Assembly: GCF_014161445.1 (NCBI RefSeq) | Contig: NZ_JABBXA010000023.1 | Span: 62,001-126,000 of the forward strand | Source: Microbispora sp. H13382 | GTDB lineage: Bacteria; Actinomycetota; Actinomycetes; Streptosporangiales; Streptosporangiaceae | Length of the DNA stretch: 64,000 nucleotides | Direction: 5' to 3' | Part shown: in pieces, positions 16,964 to 28,026 of the stretch | Layout of the letters: the number at the start of each line of letters is the position of its first letter | Position numbering within the stretch: the stretch's first letter is position 1 | Translations under genes and position numbers: made by a program | Notes under the pieces: generated by a model | What the model was told of the DNA's origin: nothing | What the model saw: only the letters and a program-made list of their open reading frames with translations | The model's database searches: none

Positions 16964-17557
16964 CTACTGGCCGTCGGGCGCGGACGGCTCCGGCTGGGCC
17001 TCCTGACCGGACGTCTCCGCGGAGACGTCGGATTCGGAGCTGTCCACGACGGGGGAGTCCGGCGCGGAGGATTCGGCTTCCTGAGTGGGGATGGCGGCGT
17101 CGAAGTCGGCGCCGTCCCGGCCCATGCCCGGAAACGGGTCACCGATCTTCGGCTGCCAGCCGTACGCCCGGGTCGCGCACTCCTGCGCGGTCAGCGCCGC
17201 GATCCGCCGCAGGCCGGGGTCGGGGTCGGCGGCCAGCTCCAGGTAGGCGGTGATCATCCGCTGCTCCACCAGCACCGCCAGGCGCACCGCGTCGGCCGGT
17301 TTGCGCACCTCGAAGGGCAGGCGGTAGGTCGGGCCCGGCTCGGCGGGCGTGCCGCCCCGCTCGGTGATGAACGCGCGAAGCTGGTCGCGCCGCGCCCGGT
17401 GGGCGTCGAACCCCGCCATGGCGCGCCTGAGCAGCGCACCGCTCGTCTTCCCGCCGATCACTCCGTACGCGAACACGGCGGCGTGCTCGGCGGACAGGAC
17501 ACGGCCGAGCACGTCGTCGGCCGGCGACCCGGTGGGCCCGGTCGGGCTCTCAGTCAC
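16964..17557 (-). CDS. Ferritin-like DUF4439 protein
   Basis: A 197-residue protein whose first 125 residues form the DUF4439 four-helix ferritin-like fold: VLGRVLSAEHAAVFAYGVIGG with EH metal-type residues (about 18-38), AHRARRDQLRAFITERGG, and EQRMITAYLELAA. The last 60 residues are acidic and disordered. The fold suggests a metal or redox role, but no function is established. The GTG start at 17555-17557 overlaps the stop of the lipoprotein gene upstream (17550-17552), so the two are translationally coupled. Confidence 0.78.
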   Translation of the reverse strand: MTESPTGPTGSPADDVLGRVLSAEHAAVFAYGVIGGKTSGALLRRAMAGFDAHRARRDQLRAFITERGGTPAEPGPTYRLPFEVRKPADAVRLAVLVEQRMITAYLELAADPDPGLRRIAALTAQECATRAYGWQPKIGDPFPGMGRDGADFDAAIPTQEAESSAPDSPVVDSSESDVSAETSGQEAQPEPSAPDGQ

Positions 17558-18080
17558 GCACCCTCCCCAGGGCGACGACGTGGACGGCCTCGCACGCCCC
17601 GATGCTCGCCAGGAGCTGGGAGAGAGCGGGGGAGGCCGCGGCCATCTGCGCCGGGCGCGCCGACGCGGCGCGCCGCTCGGCGTCCCTGAGCGCTTGCACC
17701 GAGACCGCCGACCGCCCTTCCGCCGGCGACGCGGAGGACGAGGGCGGGGACGGGGGCGCGGGGCTCGCGGGGAACGTTCCCGTGCCGTTCGCGGCGGGCA
17801 GGAGCACGCGCAGGGCCTGCAGATGGGCCACGTGACGCTGACGGAACGGCTCCAGCGCCGCGGCCCGGTCCGGCAGGGCGGCGGCCGCGCGCCCGTACAA
17901 CGACACCAGTTGCTCCTTGCCGGCGATCAGCGAGGTGAGCAGCACGGCCTGCGGGTCCGGCGACGCCGGCGCGGCCGGTCGCCGCGGGCCCGAGGAGCAG
18001 CCGGCCGCGGCCAGACCGGCCGCGGCGGCGGAGCCCAGCAACACGCGCCTCGTCACCCGTGCCCCGCCGCTGTGTCTCAC
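17550..18080 (-). CDS. Putative Tat/lipoprotein paired with DUF4439 gene
   Basis: An exported protein of about 176 residues. Near the N-terminus TRRVLLGSAAAAGLAAAGCSSG combines twin Arg, a hydrophobic stretch and a lipobox ending in AGC, so it is probably a lipid-anchored, possibly Tat-exported, protein. The mature part is helical, with LIAGKEQLVSLYGRAAAALPD, FRQRHVAHLQALRVLL and, near the end, SPALSQLLASIGACEAVHVVAL, compatible with another ferritin-like bundle. A Pro/Ser-rich linker lies between. The start is uncertain: GTG 18080 is used, GTG 18056 and ATG 18116 are alternatives. It overlaps the DUF4439 gene, so the products may act together at the membrane. Confidence 0.68.
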   Translation of the reverse strand: MRHSGGARVTRRVLLGSAAAAGLAAAGCSSGPRRPAAPASPDPQAVLLTSLIAGKEQLVSLYGRAAAALPDRAAALEPFRQRHVAHLQALRVLLPAANGTGTFPASPAPPSPPSSSASPAEGRSAVSVQALRDAERRAASARPAQMAAASPALSQLLASIGACEAVHVVALGRVRD

Positions 18081-18193
18081 GACACAGCATCGTACGGCGC
18101 GCCGCCCAGTGGTCATCGCCCCGTGACCACGATGATCGTGCACGTGTCGGAGCGCCGCTCGGGTGTGGCGCTGTTTCCACCTCCCGGTGTCGA

Positions 18194-18199
18194 TAGGCT
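18194..18199 (+). promoter_or_regulatory. Candidate -10 element of the rimP-nusA-infB operon
   Basis: TAGGCT in GTCGATAGGCTGTTG lies 57 bp before rimP. TGTTTC at 18172-18177 can serve as a -35 with a 16-base spacer. The element resembles those before proS and dapB. Confidence 0.4.
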
Positions 18200-18255
18200 G
18201 TTGGCACATCGGGCTAGGCACACGGTCACAGCCACACGGTCATAGGGAGGTCGGC

Positions 18256-18783
18256 ATGGGCAGCGACGCTCGAAGCGGCCGCCTGGTTGAACTGCTCGGC
18301 CCGGTGGTCGCCGCCGAGGGCTTCGACCTGGAGGACGTGACGGTCACACCGGCGGGTCGCCGGCGGCTGGTGCGCGTCGTGGTGGACCGGGACGGCGGCG
18401 TGAGCCTGGACGACGTGGCCGACGTGAGTCAGTCGGTCTCCAAGCGGCTGGACGAGGTGGACGTCCTCGGCGGCAGCCCGTACGTCCTCGAGGTCACCTC
18501 TCCCGGCGTCGACAGGCCGCTCACCGAGCCGCGTCACTGGCGCCGGGCGCGCGGGCGGCTGGTGAAGGCGGAGCTGCGCGACGGCACCGCCGCGGAGGGC
18601 CGCGTGACCGAGGCCGACGAGACCGGTGTGGAGCTGGACGGCACGCGCCGCCTCGCGTACGGCGAGCTGGTGCGTGGCCGGGTGCAGGTCGAGTTCAACC
18701 GGCGAGACGCCGGGCTCGACGACGAACTTGATGAGGACCTCGATGTCGACGAAGACATCGACGACGCCGACGACGAGGGCTAG
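18256..18783 (+). CDS. rimP: Ribosome maturation factor RimP
   Basis: A 175-residue protein needed for 30S subunit maturation. The family core is visible: [21 protein letters not shown] (about 9-29), [22 protein letters not shown] (about 34-55), and the hallmark [14 protein letters not shown] (about 80-93). The last 25 residues are almost all Asp/Glu. ATG 18256 is chosen because AGGGAGG lies 5-12 bases upstream. It opens the conserved operon rimP-nusA-rnpM-infB. Confidence 0.95.
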   Translation: MGSDARSGRLVELLGPVVAAEGFDLEDVTVTPAGRRRLVRVVVDRDGGVSLDDVADVSQSVSKRLDEVDVLGGSPYVLEVTSPGVDRPLTEPRHWRRARGRLVKAELRDGTAAEGRVTEADETGVELDGTRRLAYGELVRGRVQVEFNRRDAGLDDELDEDLDVDEDIDDADDEG

Positions 18784-18793
18784 GGGGAGCCTT

Positions 18794-19795
18794 GTGGACA
18801 TTGACATGAGCGTCCTGCGCAGCCTGGAGCGGGAGAAGGACATCTCCTTCGACCTGGTCGTCAAGGCGATCGAGGACGCGTTGCTCATCGCGTACTTCCG
18901 GACGGAGGGCGCGGCGCAGAAGGCGCGCGCCGAGCTGGACCGCGACACGGGCCACGTGATCATCTGGGCGGCCGAGCTGGACGAGAACGGCGACGTCGTG
19001 CGGGAGTACGACGACACCCCGTCCAACTTCAGCCGGATCGCCGCCACGACGGCCAAGCAGGTGATCCTCCAGCAGCTGCGCGACGCCGAGGACGAGATCA
19101 ACTTCGGTGAGTTCGCCAGCCGCGAGGGCGAGCTGGTCGCGGGCGTCATCCAGCAGGGCAAGGACCCGCGGGTGGTGCTGGTCGACCTCGGCAAGATCGA
19201 GGCGATCCTGCCGCACAACGAGCAGGTCCCGGGCGAGGAGTACGCGCACGGCGAGCGCATCCGCTGCTACGTCGTGCAGGTGAAGAAGGGACCCAAGGGC
19301 CCGTCGGTCACGCTGTCGCGCACTCATCCCAACCTCGTGAAGAAGCTCTTCGCGCTGGAGGTTCCGGAGATCGCCGACGGCACGGTGGAGATCGCGGCCA
19401 TCGCGCGCGAGGCCGGCCACCGCACCAAGATCGCGGTGAGGTCGCGCAAGCCCGGCGTCAACGCCAAGGGCGCCTGCATCGGCCCGATGGGCTCGCGCGT
19501 GCGCAACGTCATGACGGAGCTGCACGGCGAGAAGATCGACATCATCGACTGGTCGGAGGATCCGGCCGAGTTCGTCGGGAATGCCCTGTCGCCCGCGCGC
19601 GTTTCCCGTGTCGAGGTGGTCGACGCCGACAGCCGCACCGCGCGGGTGATCGTGCCCGACTACCAGTTGTCCCTGGCGATCGGCAAGGAAGGGCAGAACG
19701 CCCGCCTCGCCAACCGTCTGACGGGCTGGCGGATCGACATCCGGCCGGACACCGAGCAGGCACCTGCTGATCCCGCTGATGCGTCGGCGAGGTAA
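18794..19795 (+). CDS. nusA: Transcription termination/antitermination factor NusA
   Basis: A 333-residue NusA with the N-terminal RNA-polymerase-binding domain ([20 protein letters not shown]), an S1 domain ([20 protein letters not shown], about 117-136) and two KH domains ([18 protein letters not shown] about 224-241; [19 protein letters not shown] about 293-311). As usual in actinobacteria it lacks the C-terminal acidic repeats of E. coli NusA. The GTG at 18794 is preceded by GGGGGAG. It lies 10 bp after rimP, and the rnpM start lies within its 3' end. Confidence 0.95.
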   Translation: MDIDMSVLRSLEREKDISFDLVVKAIEDALLIAYFRTEGAAQKARAELDRDTGHVIIWAAELDENGDVVREYDDTPSNFSRIAATTAKQVILQQLRDAEDEINFGEFASREGELVAGVIQQGKDPRVVLVDLGKIEAILPHNEQVPGEEYAHGERIRCYVVQVKKGPKGPSVTLSRTHPNLVKKLFALEVPEIADGTVEIAAIAREAGHRTKIAVRSRKPGVNAKGACIGPMGSRVRNVMTELHGEKIDIIDWSEDPAEFVGNALSPARVSRVEVVDADSRTARVIVPDYQLSLAIGKEGQNARLANRLTGWRIDIRPDTEQAPADPADASAR

Positions 19796-20081
19796 GCTGG
19801 AATATGGTTACCGGGCAGCCCCACTGAGAACGTGTGTGGGCTGCCGGGTTCGCACGGTAAAGTCCGAGTTGCTCCGCCTGGTCGTGGCCGAGGGCGTGAT
19901 CGTCCCCGACACGACAGGACGGCTTTCGGGACGCGGTGCGTCGCTGCACCCGTCCCCGCGCTGTCTGGAGCTCGCCGAGCGTCGCCGGGCGTTCCCTCGC
20001 GCGTTCCGCGTGGAGGGGCCGCTTGACACGTCGCTCTTGCGGGCTCACGTGGAGGGGTTGACGCCGGGGCGGTCCGGGTGA
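19779..20081 (+). CDS. rnpM: YlxR/RnpM-family RNA-binding protein
   Basis: A 100-residue protein of the YlxR (DUF448) family, recently described in Firmicutes as an RNase P modulator. The hallmark PLRTCVGCR is at about residues 15-23, followed by [25 protein letters not shown] and a basic helical end. The ATG at 19779 lies inside the last codons of nusA (17-base overlap). No better start precedes the RTCVGCR motif. Its place between nusA and infB is the conserved one. Confidence 0.88.
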   Translation: MRRRGKLEYGYRAAPLRTCVGCRVRTVKSELLRLVVAEGVIVPDTTGRLSGRGASLHPSPRCLELAERRRAFPRAFRVEGPLDTSLLRAHVEGLTPGRSG

Positions 20082-20268
20082 ATGGTTACCGCTGGCCCTC
20101 GGTATCGGCTCCGGGAGCCAGGGCACGACGAAATTGTCATGTAGGACGCCGAGTTGATGGGCGGAGTCAGATTGCTATGAGCGCCTGATGAGCACGCGGC
20201 GATGAGTACGTTCAGGTAGCGACGGTCCGGCGGCACTGCAAGCCTCCCGGGCCGAGTTAGGGAGTGCA

Positions 20269-23394
<3,126 letters not shown>

Positions 23395-23402
23395 CGCACC
23401 GT

Positions 23403-23435
23403 GCCGCCGCCCCCGCCACGCGCGGGGGCGGCGGC
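23403..23435 (+). terminator. GC hairpin after infB
   Basis: A perfect 14-bp stem, GCCGCCGCCCCCGC (23403-23416) with its complement at 23422-23435, and a 5-base loop, 9 bp after the infB stop. It has no U-run, so it may attenuate transcription or protect the mRNA end and need not stop the operon. Confidence 0.55.
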
Positions 23436-23462
23436 CGGGCGTTCGGGACGTGGTGAGAACCC

Positions 23463-23762
23463 ATGTTCATCGGTGCTCTTACTCTGGACATCCTGCTGGG
23501 CGACGTCCATTCGCTGAAGCAGAAGCGCTCGCTGGTCCGGCCGCTCATCGCCGAGATCCAGCGCAAGTACCCCGCCGTCGCCGTCGCGGAGGCGGGCCAC
23601 CTCGACCTGCACCGGCGCGCCGAGATCGGCGTGGCCGTCGTGTCGGCGTCCGCGGCCAACTGCGACGAGGTGCTGGACGCCTGCGAACGCCTGGTCGCCT
23701 ACCATCCCGAGATCGAGTTGCTGTCCGCGCGGCGGCGGCTCTTCAACGACCACGAGGAATAG
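23463..23762 (+). CDS. DUF503/YlxP-family protein
   Basis: A 99-residue protein of the DUF503 (YlxP) family, regularly found between infB and rbfA in Gram-positives. Visible signature: [20 protein letters not shown] (residues 2-21), [25 protein letters not shown], and [20 protein letters not shown]. Homologues are implicated in ribosome biogenesis, but the exact task is unknown. It is 68 bp after infB, beyond the hairpin, and 47 bp before rbfA. Confidence 0.9.
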   Translation: MFIGALTLDILLGDVHSLKQKRSLVRPLIAEIQRKYPAVAVAEAGHLDLHRRAEIGVAVVSASAANCDEVLDACERLVAYHPEIELLSARRRLFNDHEE

Positions 23763-23809
23763 ACGGCCCGGCCCGCGCGTCAGCCGTACAGATACGAGGG
23801 AGCGTGAGC

Positions 23810-24298
23810 ATGGACGCAGCGCGTGCCAGAAAACTGGCCGACCGCATCCAGCAGGTGGTCGCGGAGATGCTGGAGCGGCGGATCAAGGATCCGCGGCTGG
23901 GGTTCGTGACGGTGACCGACGCCAAGGTCACCGCTGACCTGAGCGACGCGACCGTCTACTACACGGTGTTCGGCTCCGAGGCGGAGCGGGCCGACACGGC
24001 CGCCGCCCTGGAGAGCGCCAAGGGCATCATCCGGTCCGAGGTCGGCCGGCAGACCGGCCTGCGGCACACCCCCGGCCTCACGTTCGTGCACGACCCCCTC
24101 CCCGACAACGCACGTCACATGGACGACCTGTTCGCGCTCGCCAAGGCCAAGGACGCCGAGATCGCCCGCCAGGCGGAGGGCGCGAACTTCGCCGGGGACG
24201 CCGACCCCTACCGCTTCGAGGAGGACCTCGACGCCGAGGCGGCCGAGGAGGAGGGCGAGGACGAGTCCTCCGGCCGGGCGGGACGCCCCGCGCGGTGA
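23810..24298 (+). CDS. rbfA: Ribosome-binding factor RbfA
   Basis: A 162-residue 30S maturation factor with a KH-like fold. The family pattern is clear: [20 protein letters not shown] (about 5-24), [20 protein letters not shown] (about 25-44), and [22 protein letters not shown]-terminal extension of about 40 residues is acidic. The ATG at 23810 starts MDAARARK, a common actinobacterial N-terminus. Its TGA overlaps the GTG of nrnA. Confidence 0.94.
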   Translation: MDAARARKLADRIQQVVAEMLERRIKDPRLGFVTVTDAKVTADLSDATVYYTVFGSEAERADTAAALESAKGIIRSEVGRQTGLRHTPGLTFVHDPLPDNARHMDDLFALAKAKDAEIARQAEGANFAGDADPYRFEEDLDAEAAEEEGEDESSGRAGRPAR

Positions 24299-25314
24299 CC
24301 GCGATCGACGAGACGGCGATCGGCGAGACGGACTGGCGGCGGGCGGCCGATCTGATCGACGCCGCCGGCTCCCTGGCCCTGGCCTGCCACGTGTCCCCGG
24401 ACGGGGACGCACTCGGCTCGATGCTCGGTCTGGGGCTGGCGCTCGCGCGTACCGGGAGACAGGTCGTGGCGTCATTCGGCGACCGGGTCTTCGCGGTGCC
24501 CCGGCTGCTGCGGTTCCTGCCCGGGCAGCGGCTGCTGGTGGAGCCGTCGGCCTACCCCGCCGAGCCCGACCTGATGGTCACCTTCGATGCCTCCACGATG
24601 GAGCGGCTGGGCCTGCTCGCGCCCCACGCGGGCAAGGCAGGCGAACTCGTCGTGATCGACCACCACGTGTCGAACACCCGCTTCGGGACGGTCCACCTCG
24701 TGGATCCCACGGCGGCCTCGACCACGATGATCGTCGAGGAGCTCATCCGCCGGCTCGGGCTCACGGTGGACCGAGAGGTCGCCACCTGCCTGTACGCGGG
24801 CCTGGCGACCGACACCGGCTCCTTCCGGCACTCCATCACCACTCCGGCCGCCCACGCCATGGCCGGCCGGTTGCTGGCCACGGGACTGCGCCCGGAGGAG
24901 ATCGCCAGGGAGCTGTGGGACCGCTCGCCGTTCGCGTACCTGCGGGTGCTCGGCACCGCGCTCGGGCGGGCCGCTCTGGAGCCGGACGCCGCGGGCGGCC
25001 TGGGACTGGTGTGGACCTACGTGAGCCGCGCCGACCGCGCCGCGGAGGGCCTGCCGTACGACGAGGTGGAAGGCATGATCGACGTCGTGCGCCGGGTCGA
25101 CGAGGCGGAGGTCGCGGTCGTCCTCAAGGAGGACGACGAGGGCGGCTGGAACGTCTCGACCCGGTCGAAGGGCGCGGTGGACGTGGCGCGGGCCTGCGCC
25201 GCGCTCGGCGGCGGCGGCCACCCGCGTGCCGCCGGGTTCTCCTCGGCGCTGCCGGTGGCGGACACGATGGCCGCCCTGCGTTCCCACCTCACCCCGGAAG
25301 GGAGCCGGTCATGA
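24295..25314 (+). CDS. nrnA: DHH-family oligoribonuclease / pAp phosphatase NrnA
   Basis: A 339-residue DHH/DHHA1 phosphoesterase that degrades short oligoribonucleotides and dephosphorylates 3'-phosphoadenosine 5'-phosphate. Metal-binding motifs are [16 protein letters not shown] (about 33-48), DASTMERL, and [13 protein letters not shown] (about 119-131); the later [11 protein letters not shown] and the substrate motif [12 protein letters not shown] (about 304-315) complete the set. The GTG start overlaps the rbfA stop (GTGA), and the end overlaps the truB start (ATGA), so the three are translationally coupled. Confidence 0.93.
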   Translation: MTAIDETAIGETDWRRAADLIDAAGSLALACHVSPDGDALGSMLGLGLALARTGRQVVASFGDRVFAVPRLLRFLPGQRLLVEPSAYPAEPDLMVTFDASTMERLGLLAPHAGKAGELVVIDHHVSNTRFGTVHLVDPTAASTTMIVEELIRRLGLTVDREVATCLYAGLATDTGSFRHSITTPAAHAMAGRLLATGLRPEEIARELWDRSPFAYLRVLGTALGRAALEPDAAGGLGLVWTYVSRADRAAEGLPYDEVEGMIDVVRRVDEAEVAVVLKEDDEGGWNVSTRSKGAVDVARACAALGGGGHPRAAGFSSALPVADTMAALRSHLTPEGSRS

Positions 25315-26225
25315 GCACGGCCCAACCCAAAAGGACGCAGCCCAGAAGAACTCCTCCGCCGAGTGGCCTGATCATCGTGGACAAGCCGTCCGACTGGACG
25401 TCGCACGACGTGGTGGGCAAGATGCGCGGCGTCGCGGGCACCCGCAAGGTCGGCCACGCGGGCACGCTCGACCCGATGGCCACCGGCGTGCTGGTGATCG
25501 GGGTGGAGAAGGCGACCCGCCTCCTCGGGCACCTCGCGCTGACCGAGAAGGTCTACGAGGCGACGATCCGCCTCGGCGCGACGACGAACACCGACGACGC
25601 CGAGGGCGAGGTGGTCGCCACCACCCCGGCCGGGCACGTGACCGACGAGCAGGTGCGCAAGGGCGTCGCCGCGCTCACCGGTGAGATCATGCAAGTTCCG
25701 CCGCAGGTGAGCGCCATCAAGGTGGACGGGCAGCGGGCCTACAAGCTGGCCCGCGCCGGCGAGGAGGTGGCGCTGGCCGCCCGGCCGGTCACGATCCACG
25801 CGTTCGAGGTCGGGGAGATCAGGCGGATCCCGGAGACGGTGGAACTGGACGCCGTGATCACCTGCTCCAGCGGCACCTACATCCGGGCGCTGGCCCGCGA
25901 CCTCGGCGCGTCGCTCGGCGTCGGCGGCCACCTCACCCGGCTGCGCCGCACCCGGGTCGGGCCGTACGGCATCGAGGCGGCCCGCACCATCGAGGACCTC
26001 GCCCGGGAGTGTGTGATCATGCCCATGGCCGACGCGGTGGCGGCGGCCTTCCCCCGCAGGGACGTGGGCGAGGAGGAGGCGCGGCTGGTCGCGCACGGCG
26101 GCAGGCTGCGCGCGGCGGGCCTCGGGCCGGGCCCGATCGGCGTTTTCGGGCCGGACGGAGCGCTGCTCGCGCTCGCCGAGGAGCGCGGCGGTACGGCCCG
26201 GCCCCTGGTGGTCTTCGCCTCCTGA
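25311..26225 (+). CDS. truB: tRNA pseudouridine-55 synthase TruB
   Basis: A 304-residue enzyme that isomerises U55 of the tRNA T-loop. It carries GLIIVDKPSDWTSHDVVGKM (about 19-38), the catalytic region KVGHAGTLDPMATGVLVIG with the nucleophilic Asp (about 45-63), KVYEATIRLGATTNTDDAEG, QVPPQVSAIKVDGQRAYKLA, and SSGTYIRALARDLG. The C-terminal region carries the actinobacterial extension. ATG 25311 overlaps the nrnA stop. Confidence 0.95.
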   Translation: MSTAQPKRTQPRRTPPPSGLIIVDKPSDWTSHDVVGKMRGVAGTRKVGHAGTLDPMATGVLVIGVEKATRLLGHLALTEKVYEATIRLGATTNTDDAEGEVVATTPAGHVTDEQVRKGVAALTGEIMQVPPQVSAIKVDGQRAYKLARAGEEVALAARPVTIHAFEVGEIRRIPETVELDAVITCSSGTYIRALARDLGASLGVGGHLTRLRRTRVGPYGIEAARTIEDLARECVIMPMADAVAAAFPRRDVGEEEARLVAHGGRLRAAGLGPGPIGVFGPDGALLALAEERGGTARPLVVFAS

Positions 26226-26363
26226 CGCCGGGGCTGGTTCCCCGGCACCCTGGTTCCCCGGCACCCCCTGGGGCATGGCAGTCTTGTCTACTGCGCTTCC
26301 CACGCGAGGCGGCTCAGGCGCCTTGCCGGAGGCGCGGCAGATGAACACAGAAGCGAGGTCGAG

Positions 26364-27308
26364 GTGCAGAGCTGGCACGGGCTGGACGAGGTCCCACAGG
26401 ACTGGGGCAGGTCCGTCGTCACGATCGGCGTGTTCGACGGCGTGCATCTCGGTCACCAGCGGATGGTGGCCCGCGCGGTGGACATGGCCCGCGATCTGGG
26501 GCTGCCGGCCGTGGCCGTCACGTTCGACCCGCACCCCGACGAGGTCGTACGGCCCGGGAGTCATCCGCCGCGGCTCACCACGACCACCCGCCGGGCCGAG
26601 CTGCTCTTCACGCTCGGCGTGGACGCGGTGTGCGTGCTGCCGTTCACGCTGGAGTTCTCCCGGATGTCGCCGGACGAGTTCGTCCAGACGGCTCTGGTCG
26701 ACCGGCTGCACGCCGCGGGGGTCGTGGTGGGGGAGAACTTCCGCTTCGGCCACAAGGCGTCGGGCGATCTGGAGACGCTGCGGACGCTGGGGGAGAAGTA
26801 CGACTTCACGGCCGAGGGCGTGCCTCTGGTCAGCGACGGCGACGCCATCTCCTCCACGTTGATCCGGGAGCGGCTGGCCGCCGGCGACGTCGCGGGCGCG
26901 GCCGCCCTGCTGGACCGCCCCCACCGGGTGGAGGGCGTGGTGGTCCGCGGTCACCAGCGCGGCCGGGCGCTCGGCTTCCCCACGGCGAACGTCGAGTCGC
27001 CGCAGCACACGGCCATCCCCGCCGAGGGCGTCTACGCCGGATGGCTGCAGTGCGTGCAGAGCCCCTCGCCGTACGAGGGGGAGCGCTGGCCGGCCGCGAT
27101 CTCGATCGGGACCAACCCCACGTTCGACGGAGTGGAGCGCACGGTCGAGGCGTACGCGCTGGACCGCGACGACCTGGACCTGTACGGCGCGCACGTGGCG
27201 GTGGACTTCGGCGAGCGGCTGCGCGACACGCTCAGGTTCGACTCGATCGAGGCGCTGATCGAGCAGATGCACGCCGACGTGGCCCGGGCGCGGGAGCTCA
27301 CGTCCTGA
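26364..27308 (+). CDS. ribF: Bifunctional riboflavin kinase/FAD synthetase
   Basis: A 314-residue enzyme making FMN from riboflavin and then FAD. The adenylyltransferase half has TIGVFDGVHLGHQRMVARA (about 20-38) and VTFDPHPDE; the C-terminal kinase half has RVEGVVVRGHQRGRALGFPT (about 192-211), SIGTNPTFDG and a conserved Glu in TVEAYALD. GTG start at 26364. The 138-bp gap after truB, with a TCTACT promoter-like stretch near 26288, may hold a separate promoter. Confidence 0.95.
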   Translation: MQSWHGLDEVPQDWGRSVVTIGVFDGVHLGHQRMVARAVDMARDLGLPAVAVTFDPHPDEVVRPGSHPPRLTTTTRRAELLFTLGVDAVCVLPFTLEFSRMSPDEFVQTALVDRLHAAGVVVGENFRFGHKASGDLETLRTLGEKYDFTAEGVPLVSDGDAISSTLIRERLAAGDVAGAAALLDRPHRVEGVVVRGHQRGRALGFPTANVESPQHTAIPAEGVYAGWLQCVQSPSPYEGERWPAAISIGTNPTFDGVERTVEAYALDRDDLDLYGAHVAVDFGERLRDTLRFDSIEALIEQMHADVARARELTS

Positions 27309-27368
27309 AGGGCCGGCGTGACGCGGTGTGTCCTACGGGCTGGTAGGGTTGTATGTCAGCCATGTTCA

Positions 27369-27452
27369 GGTGGCGTAAGCCACCCGGCTGTCCTGTCACG
27401 GCGACTGTAGGCACGCACGGTCGTTCGCGGGCTGGGAACCGTTGCGCGTGCC
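27369..27452 (+). promoter_or_regulatory. Structured rpsO leader, possible S15 autoregulatory site
   Basis: The 5' region of rpsO can fold into two helices. GGTGGC (27369-27374) pairs with GCCACC (27379-27384) around a GTAA tetraloop. GGCACGCACGGT (27410-27421) pairs with ACCGT plus GCGTGCC (27438-27452), with a three-base bulge. The second helix ends 22 bases before the GTG. Ribosomal protein S15 represses its own mRNA through such structures in several bacterial groups; that it does so here is inference. A -10-like TAGGGT lies near 27345-27350. Confidence 0.5.
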
Positions 27453-27474
27453 ATTTCACCAGAACGGAGAAGCA

Positions 27475-27744
27475 GTGTCGCTTGACGCCGCTACCACCAA
27501 GTCCATCATCGGCGAGTACGGCACCAGCGAGGGTGACACCGGGTCGCCGGAGGTCCAGATCGCGCTTCTGAGCAAGCGGATCAGCGACCTCACCGAGCAC
27601 CTGAAGACGCACAAGCACGACCACCACAGCCGTCGTGGTCTGCTCCTGCTGGTGGGTCGCCGTCGCCGGCTGCTGAAGTACCTGCAGGCCAAGGACATCA
27701 CCCGCTACCGCTCCCTCATTGAGCGGCTGGGCCTTCGCCGATAA
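27475..27744 (+). CDS. rpsO: 30S ribosomal protein S15
   Basis: An 89-residue ribosomal protein binding the central domain of 16S rRNA. Family features: [20 protein letters not shown] (about 22-41), [20 protein letters not shown] (about 43-62) and [23 protein letters not shown] start at 27475; the upstream GGAGAAG is the ribosome site. It is followed by a strong intrinsic terminator before pnp. Confidence 0.97.
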   Translation: MSLDAATTKSIIGEYGTSEGDTGSPEVQIALLSKRISDLTEHLKTHKHDHHSRRGLLLLVGRRRRLLKYLQAKDITRYRSLIERLGLRR

Positions 27745-27753
27745 GGTGAGGAA

Positions 27754-27781
27754 GGAGCGGCGATTCTTCGCCGCTCCTTTT
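27754..27781 (+). terminator. rpsO terminator
   Basis: GGAGCGGCGA (27754-27763) pairs perfectly with TCGCCGCTCC (27768-27777) around TTCT and is followed by TTTT. This is a textbook intrinsic terminator 9 bp after the stop. Confidence 0.9.
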
Positions 27782-27882
27782 CCATAACGGGCCACAATGG
27801 CCTGAGCGAGACAACTGAATAGCCGAGACCAACTGCCCCGCGTCCGCAAGCAAGCCGCAGCGCGATCCCGCGGCGTGAGAGG

Positions 27883-27960
27883 GCCGGTCCTCGGTAGTGG
27901 CCCCCGGTCGGCACGGCGACAGCCGTTTGTACGGACCGGGCGCTTCGATCGAAGACCGGC
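27883..27960 (+). promoter_or_regulatory. pnp leader hairpin (possible RNase III site)
   Basis: GCCGGTC (27883-27889) pairs with GACCGGC (27954-27960), enclosing the palindrome CTTCGATCGAAG (27943-27954) at one flank. The GGTCCTCGGTAGT...TCGATCGAAGACCGG framing resembles, from memory, the streptomycete pnp leader, whose intergenic hairpin is cut by RNase III. The rest of the 282 bp between rpsO and pnp contains no gene. Confidence 0.4.
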
Positions 27961-28026
27961 ACTGCACCTGAACGGGGAGCCCGGCGACCGAGGACGCGGG
28001 AGACCGATCCGAAGAGGAGGTCCCCC

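Noticed and set aside
24915-27272. Long open frames on both strands over nrnA, truB and ribF
   Set aside because: They are shadows of three clearly recognisable genes and have Arg/Gly/Pro-rich non-protein-like composition.
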